Shown in pieces: positions 58,657 through 64,000 of a DNA stretch of 64,000 nucleotides (its first letter is position 1; each line of letters begins with the position of its first letter). The DNA is from Tritrichomonas musculus. Lineage: Eukaryota > Parabasalia > Tritrichomonadida > Tritrichomonadidae. The DNA lies in the NCBI GenBank assembly GCA_039105265.1, contig JAPFFF010000018.1, forward strand, positions 1,178,001 to 1,242,000, given 5' to 3'. The notes below the pieces were generated by a model. It had not been told where the DNA came from. It did no database searches and was given only the letters and a program-made list of their open reading frames with translations. A program made the translations under genes and the position numbers.

Positions 58657-59874
58657 ATGACTCTTGATTTAATCCAAGCTGTTGAACAAGAAAATATAGA
58701 TGTTATCAAACAGTTATTAGCCGATGATCATACTGATATTAATTATATTCGTAGAACAAAAGATGGCCCCAACGAATCAAACAGAACAGCATTATATTTA
58801 GCAGTTGAAAAAGAAAATATTGAAATTATCAAACTTTTATTAGCAAATAACGAAATTGATGTCAATATTATTCATGAAGAAACTAATTACTTCAAACGCA
58901 AATGCTCCGAACAAACAATAACTGAATCTAAAACAGCATTACACTTAGCAGTTGAGAAAGGGAATCTTGAAATCATTAAACTTTTAATGTCTAATGATAA
59001 ACTTGATGTTAACATTTTATTTGACCACTTTCAAACCTTCCCCAAAGAATCCTTTAAAAAATCAGCATTATATATGGCAGTTGAGGATGGAAACATAGAA
59101 ATAGCAAAACTTCTTTTATCAAATGATACAATTGATGTTAACCTTTCTATGAGCAAGACTGAAAGCTCAGGTAATCATATCATTAAATCGCCATTATATG
59201 CAGCAATCGAGAAAAGAAGAAATCAAATGGTCAAGCTTTTATTATCAAATGATAAGATTGATGTTAATCTTTTTTTTATTCTAATTTAATTTTTTGATGA
59301 AATTCGTAATATTTTTTGAAGGAAGTTCAAAATTATAGATTTAAATATCATTTAAAATCATGCATTTCAATGGCATTAATAATTATATTTTTTTTGAATA
59401 ATATTCATAATTTTCTTTTTTTTAATATCATTCAAAATCATATTTTTTGAATAATATTTTGATATTTAATTTTATGAAACTCCTTTATTTTTGGCTATTA
59501 AGATAAATAATATAGAAGCCGTCAATCTTCTATTAACTAATAAAAATATTGATGTAAATCTTTTAAATACGACAAGTTACAGCGGAAGCGATACTAAAAA
59601 GACAGCTTTGTATTATGCTGTTGAAAAAAGAAAAATTGATGTAGTTCAAGCGCTTTTAACAAATGATAACATTGATGTCAATATCATTTGTGGTGAAGAA
59701 GAATGCGAAGAATATGAAGATGAAGACGGATGCCCAAACCAAAGAACAAAAATAACAGGAGAAACAGCGCTTCATCGAGCAGTTCAAAATGGAAGCATTG
59801 GAATGGTTAAACTTTTATTGTCAAACCCAAAAATTGACATTAATGAACTTGATTTAATTTTTTTCAAAAATTGA
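58657..59874 (+). pseudogene. Ankyrin repeat gene in two pieces
   Basis: The first frame (58657-59289, 210 residues, MTLDLIQAVEQENIDVIKQL) holds about five ankyrin repeats (ALYLAVEKENIEIIKLLLAN; ALHLAVEKGNLEIIKLLMSN; PLYAAIEKRRNQMVKLLLSN). It stops in an AT-rich tail. After 200 bp of T-rich, repetitive DNA with stops, the same kind of repeats resume without ATG at 59491 (AIKINNIEAVNLLLTNKNID) and run to 59874. Either one gene was interrupted by the AT-rich insert, or a truncated but complete gene is followed by a relic. The first frame may still be expressed. Ankyrin repeats bind proteins. Confidence 0.75.
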
Positions 59875-60192
59875 AATAAGATTTATTTCAATTTTTTAAA
59901 TGATTTTTTTTCAATAATTTTATGACGCAAGCCAATCGAATATGCCATAAGAGATGATATACGGCAATTGCTAAATCATTAATTAAATAAACAATTTACT
60001 GATTATTTATTTTTATTTTTATTTTTTTTAAAAAAAATAAAGGATAATTCAATCTTAATTTAATAGTTTCATACATTGTAAGCATTTACGCTAAGCAAAA
60101 AATAAAGGATATTCAACCTCTCCAAAAAAGTCTTTGAAAAATTTGTATTGCCATTCAAAAAAATTGTGATAAGATGAAAAAAAGCTCTCAAT

Positions 60193-60227
<35 letters not shown>

Positions 60228-60680
60228 GATTCTTACCGCCAAATAAACTTGATATTCTTGATTCTGAAATAATTCGAAATTTCAAAGATATCTATATTTA
60301 CTAATAATGATATACAAACTTTTTGACTATTTTAAAAAAATACACTAAAATATAATTTTTTCAATATTGGATATAAATAAGCCGAGTTAACTCTAAGTCT
60401 ACAAATGTGTGAATATAAAATCTTTAAAACTTCTATGATATCGATAATAATGCTTTTATGATAAAATAAAAACGGTTTTGTGATCATTTAAATATATAAA
60501 TATGTATGATGAAATAAAAATGCTTTTTATTTTACAAATCATAATATGGTTATCAATTAACACAAGATTCCTGATCAATCATTAAGTGTCACTTTTCTAT
60601 CGTTGGCATACAATTTTGTGAATCCATTGAAATATGTCATTTCGAATGAAAGATTCCTGATCAATCATAATATCAGGTAT
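59875..60680. other. Intergenic with duplicated block and long A-run
   Basis: Contains an A-run at about 60199-60225, copy 2 of the duplicated block (60300-60425), and two copies of AGATTCCTGATCAATCAT at about 60558 and 60651. No gene. Confidence 0.7.
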
Positions 60681-62591
60681 AGAGAAAAACAAAAAAGAAG
60701 CAGCTAAGTCCTATAAAATAGGTGCTGATAAAGGTCATATTTATTCAATGATTAATTATGCTCTGATGTTAGAAATGGGAGATGGAATTGATGTTGATAA
60801 AAAAAAAGCTGTAAGATATTTGAAAGCAGCTGCTGATATGGGGGATGCCAAGGCAATGAATAACTATGCAGCAATGCTAGAAGAAGGTCAAGGTGTTAAT
60901 GCTGATATGAACGAAGCAGCCAAATATTACAAAATGGCTGCTGAAAAAGGTGAAAAAACAGCTATTATTAATTATGCATATATGCTTAAAAAAGGAAAAA
61001 TTGATAATAGCGATACACAAGAAGTTATGAAGTATTATAAAATGGCTGCTGAATGTGGGGAAAATGAATTTTGTCCTTATGAAATTGTCAAATACTACAG
61101 AATGTCTGCTGATTATGGTGACGTTTCATCAATGGAAATGTATGCAAAATTAATGGACGATAATGAAGAAGGTGATTCTAAAGAAGCTGCAAAATATTTT
61201 AAAATGGCAGCAAATCATGGAAGTGTTGAATCAATGATAATATACGCAACTAAAGCATATAATGGAGAAGGTATTGATGTTGATAAAAGTGAAGCCTCAA
61301 CCTATTACAAAATGGCTGCGGATTCCAATGACTCAACAGAAATACTTAATTATGCAAGAATGCTAAGTAATGACGATGGAATTCCAGCTGATAAAGAAGA
61401 AGCAGAAAAATATTACAAATTATCAGAAGATGACAGTGAAAGCGAATCTAGCAATGAAGAAATTATCAAAGATTTTGAGAATACTGACAAATCAGATGAT
61501 GAAAATCAAAATGATTTAGATCACTTTGCATTTTCATTATATAATAAGCAAAGCTCATTCAAAAAAGGTTCAAATGATCGTCAACCATTAAGTCTACTTT
61601 TTGTTGGGAACAATGATTCGGATAATACAAAACTATTTTCAGCCATTTACAATTCACAACTTCAAAAAGTAAATAAGCAAAAAGATGATTGCATGTTTAC
61701 TATCAATAGCTTAGAAAATGGAATTCAAGGAATGGTAAGTTACACTGATTTGAAAACAAAAGAAAAAACATTACAAATGATTGATAGTTGGGATCCTTTT
61801 AATATTATCGTTATTGTATTTTCATTAATTGATAAGAGTTCTCTTGAGGATGCATATTACAAATGGTATCTCCAGTTTCCTTGTTATAGACTAGAAAAAA
61901 AGTTTTCTATTTGGTAGGAATTGATATCGAAAAATGGAAACAGAATTCTGCTAACAAAGATTATGTTCAACAAAATGATATTGATTTCTATGCAAATAAA
62001 ATGATAAATGCAAAAGTTGTCCAATGTTCTACAGTAACTGGTGAAAATATGAATCAATTGATGGCTGATGATATTTTTGTGCATTTTCTTGAAATAGAAA
62101 AAAACAGAACAAAAGAAAAGAACCAAAAGAAGCTTCAATATAGAAAAACTATGAAATTTGATTGTGAATTGTCAGTTTTATGTGCTGGTAATGAATCATC
62201 TTGTATTTTGCCATTCCTTTCTTATTTTAAAAATGGTAATTCTGAAGATACTTCAGACATAAGTGAAAGTTTTGATGGTGATCATTATTATAAAAACAAT
62301 CTTTTTGAATACCACATGACGAAGACATCTGTTCAAGAAGGTTACAAAAAAATCAAGCAAGGCCAAAAAGATGTCCAAGTGATTCTTTTAGTTTTTTCGT
62401 TGATTCACAAGGAAACCTTCAGGAAAATTGTTGACATTTGGTGTGTCATTAAATAGTTAACAAAAGATATCGTAATCATCTTGGTTGGAGTTGATCAAGA
62501 AAAATGGGACGAAGACAAACCACGTGAAAATGTAACTCAAAAAGAAATAAATGATTTTGCAAAAACAATTGGAGCTAGTCATTCAGTCTAA
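60681..62591 (+). pseudogene. Sel1 repeat gene with tandem degenerate Ras-like GTPase domains, broken
   Basis: Open without ATG from about 60681 (SGIEKNKKEAAKSYKIGADK); the first ATG is 60748. Seven or so Sel1 repeats follow (GIDVDKKKAVRYLKAAADMG; GVNADMNEAAKYYKMAAEKG; GIPADKEEAEKYYKLSEDD) and then an acidic linker. GTPase-like domain 1: LLFVGNNDSDNTKLFSAIYN has the P-loop strand but no GKS/T; IIVIVFSLIDKSSLEDAYY; then, after a one-base shift in an A-run near 61897, YLVGIDIEKWKQN. Domain 2: SVLCAGNESSCILPFLSYF, VILLVFSLIHKETF, an in-frame TAG at 62454-62456, then IILVGVDQEKWDED, ending at 62591. The missing N-terminus and two breaks make it a probable pseudogene. Confidence 0.75.
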
Positions 62592-63200
62592 TCTTTCATA
62601 TGTATATGGACACAAAATTGATCATTGCAAAGATCAAATCATTACATCATATATGAGCAAAAATAATATGAAATCATGCATTATTTTTTAATTTATTAAT
62701 AAACTATTTGATTTTTTCAATAAAATATTTTATTGTATTACTAATTTGGAAGAAAAAAGACTTTGAGATTTAGGATAATATTACTAACTTTATTGTACAT
62801 GTCATTTATTTTCATTTAATGCCAAATTAAATAATACAATGATATTAGATATAATATAATGAAGGACTGAATTGTTGAAACATTAAGGTTCGATCATTCA
62901 AATTATTAATGAAAATAATTTTTATTATAAATTCCATATGTTGAATAAGTAAGAAATAGCAAAATAATATTCATATAAAAACTTTCAATTTTTTTGTTTT
63001 CATTTAAATATTTTGGTTAAAGCAAAATAATTATATTTTAAATTAATCTCAACAACAAAAATATTATTTTTTCAAATATTTTTTCAGTTAAACTTATTTT
63101 TCTTATTCAAATTTAAATTGAAAAAGTTGAAATTGTATTCATACAAAAAGTGACTTCTTACCATTATTGACAAAAGAAATTAAATTTTTATAATTTTTTT
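62592..63200. other. Intergenic, AT-rich
   Basis: No gene recognised. A CAAAAAGT word lies at 63144, about 57 bp before the next ATG. Confidence 0.45.
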
Positions 63201-64000
63201 ATGTTTTTCATCTTACTTCTTCTGATTTTAGTTACCATTTACTTTGTAATCCCAGCAATTGCGAAGATAATCTTGAAAAAAAAATTACCAAAAATTTTTT
63301 ATCGATATGAATTTGCTTATGATAGGTTGTCATCTTTTTCAATTAAAAAACTTATTGGGGAAAATGATATTTTTAGTATTGAGATTCAAAACTTAAAAAT
63401 AGAAATCAGTATTCTAGGATTCCTTGGTTTATTTTCAAAATTTCCTATTTATTTCAAATTTGACAAATTTCATTTAAGCTTCAAGGGAGATATTGCTAAT
63501 ATATTGAAGAAAAAGCAGAAAAAAGAGGTTAAAAAAAAATCATTTCATTCCTGGATATTTCAGAAAGTTTTTTTCTTTATTGCTCCTTTAATTATCAGGA
63601 AATTTTCCTTTGATCTAAATGATATTCAATTAAAAATTACAAAACTCAACTCTTTTATCAAAATAAACCGCATTTCTGAATTATTCCAAATATCCAAAAA
63701 TAATGTTCACAATAATTTCCAAGTTATTTCAATTTTAATGCAATTACCAAACAACCTAAACTTCAAAATCCCCGAAATACAAGTTTCTTTAAACTCAGAC
63801 ATCAACATTCTAAAAATTTTAATGATCAGTGCTCTCAAAAAGTTATCGTTTTCAATTGAATTGCTCAAAATTCAATTTTCAAAAGGACTCTCAAAAATGA
63901 ATTTCAACAATGTTGAATTATTTGTTTCTTCCGATATTCAAACAAAATGCAGCGTTGAAATTAAGCCGATAGAAATCAAGCTTCCTGAATTTCCTGTTGA
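63201..64000 (+). CDS. N-terminal part of a membrane-anchored protein, possibly bridge-like lipid transfer
   Basis: The frame from ATG 63201 is open to the window end (266 codons) and continues beyond. Residues 1-25 form a membrane anchor (MFFILLLLILVTIYFVIPAI) followed by lysines. Then come alternating-strand segments (IFSIEIQNLKIEISILGFLG; PIYFKFDKFHLSFKGDI; KFSFDLNDIQLKITKLNSFI; MNFNNVELFVSSDIQTKCSV). An N-terminal ER anchor followed by long repeats of such strands is how the bridge-like lipid transfer proteins (VPS13/ATG2 relatives such as Csf1, FMP27/Hobbit) begin. That identity is inferred from pattern only; the family also predicts a very long protein. A different large beta-rich membrane protein is possible. 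Confidence 0.7.
   Translation, partial: MFFILLLLILVTIYFVIPAIAKIILKKKLPKIFYRYEFAYDRLSSFSIKKLIGENDIFSIEIQNLKIEISILGFLGLFSKFPIYFKFDKFHLSFKGDIANILKKKQKKEVKKKSFHSWIFQKVFFFIAPLIIRKFSFDLNDIQLKITKLNSFIKINRISELFQISKNNVHNNFQVISILMQLPNNLNFKIPEIQVSLNSDINILKILMISALKKLSFSIELLKIQFSKGLSKMNFNNVELFVSSDIQTKCSVEIKPIEIKLPEFPV

Overview
The window looks like nuclear DNA of a parabasalid protist, most likely a Tritrichomonas-like trichomonad. The evidence is: very AT-rich intergenic DNA; intron-poor genes; several host genes with a TCA(+1)TTT-type initiator 7-25 nt before the ATG; and the typical trichomonad gene set (TKL-like kinases fused to Sel1 and BspA-type LRR_5 repeats, ankyrin families, Ras-like fragments, MULE transposons, Mavericks). 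No rRNA, tRNA or CRISPR locus was recognised. The species call is inference.

Region 1 (about 435-21511) is one large Maverick/Polinton, mostly on the minus strand. It carries a protein-primed family B DNA polymerase, a retroviral-type integrase, a HerA/FtsK-like packaging ATPase, an adenovirus-like cysteine protease, a candidate major capsid protein, two candidate small beta-rich virion proteins, an HNH endonuclease and about ten unassigned proteins. A 19-bp tandem repeat separates two convergent genes. The genes look open throughout and the element looks young. Only its right terminus (AGTATATACG read inwards) can be seen.

Region 2 (21515-24446) is a MULE-type DNA transposon lying 3 bp from the Maverick end. 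Its long terminal inverted repeats are built of 151-bp units. Its transposase gene is decayed, and a 464-bp TA-flanked MITE is inserted in it. A 125-bp tandem array follows at 24624-24969.

Region 3 (25659-39733) holds ordinary host genes: a DEDDy 3'-5' exonuclease with four C2H2 fingers, a coiled-coil protein, glycogen debranching enzyme, a possible beta-barrel protein and a DUF4419 protein. Among them are a decayed kinase and a decayed actin-like gene lying end to end.

Region 4 (40536-62591) is a mosaic of modular repeat genes and their fragments: kinase-Sel1, kinase-Sel1-LRR, BspA-like LRR, tandem kinase, ankyrin, Sel1-pseudoGTPase, a Pelota-like short protein and a beta-helix membrane protein piece. 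The same DNA segments recur at about 41, 42, 46.8, 53.6 and 56 kb, so recombination has been shuffling modules locally. At least three MITE-like inverted-repeat elements lie between genes.

Region 5 (63201-64000) is the start of a gene that leaves the window. It has an N-terminal membrane anchor followed by a long alternating-strand protein, possibly a bridge-like lipid-transfer protein.
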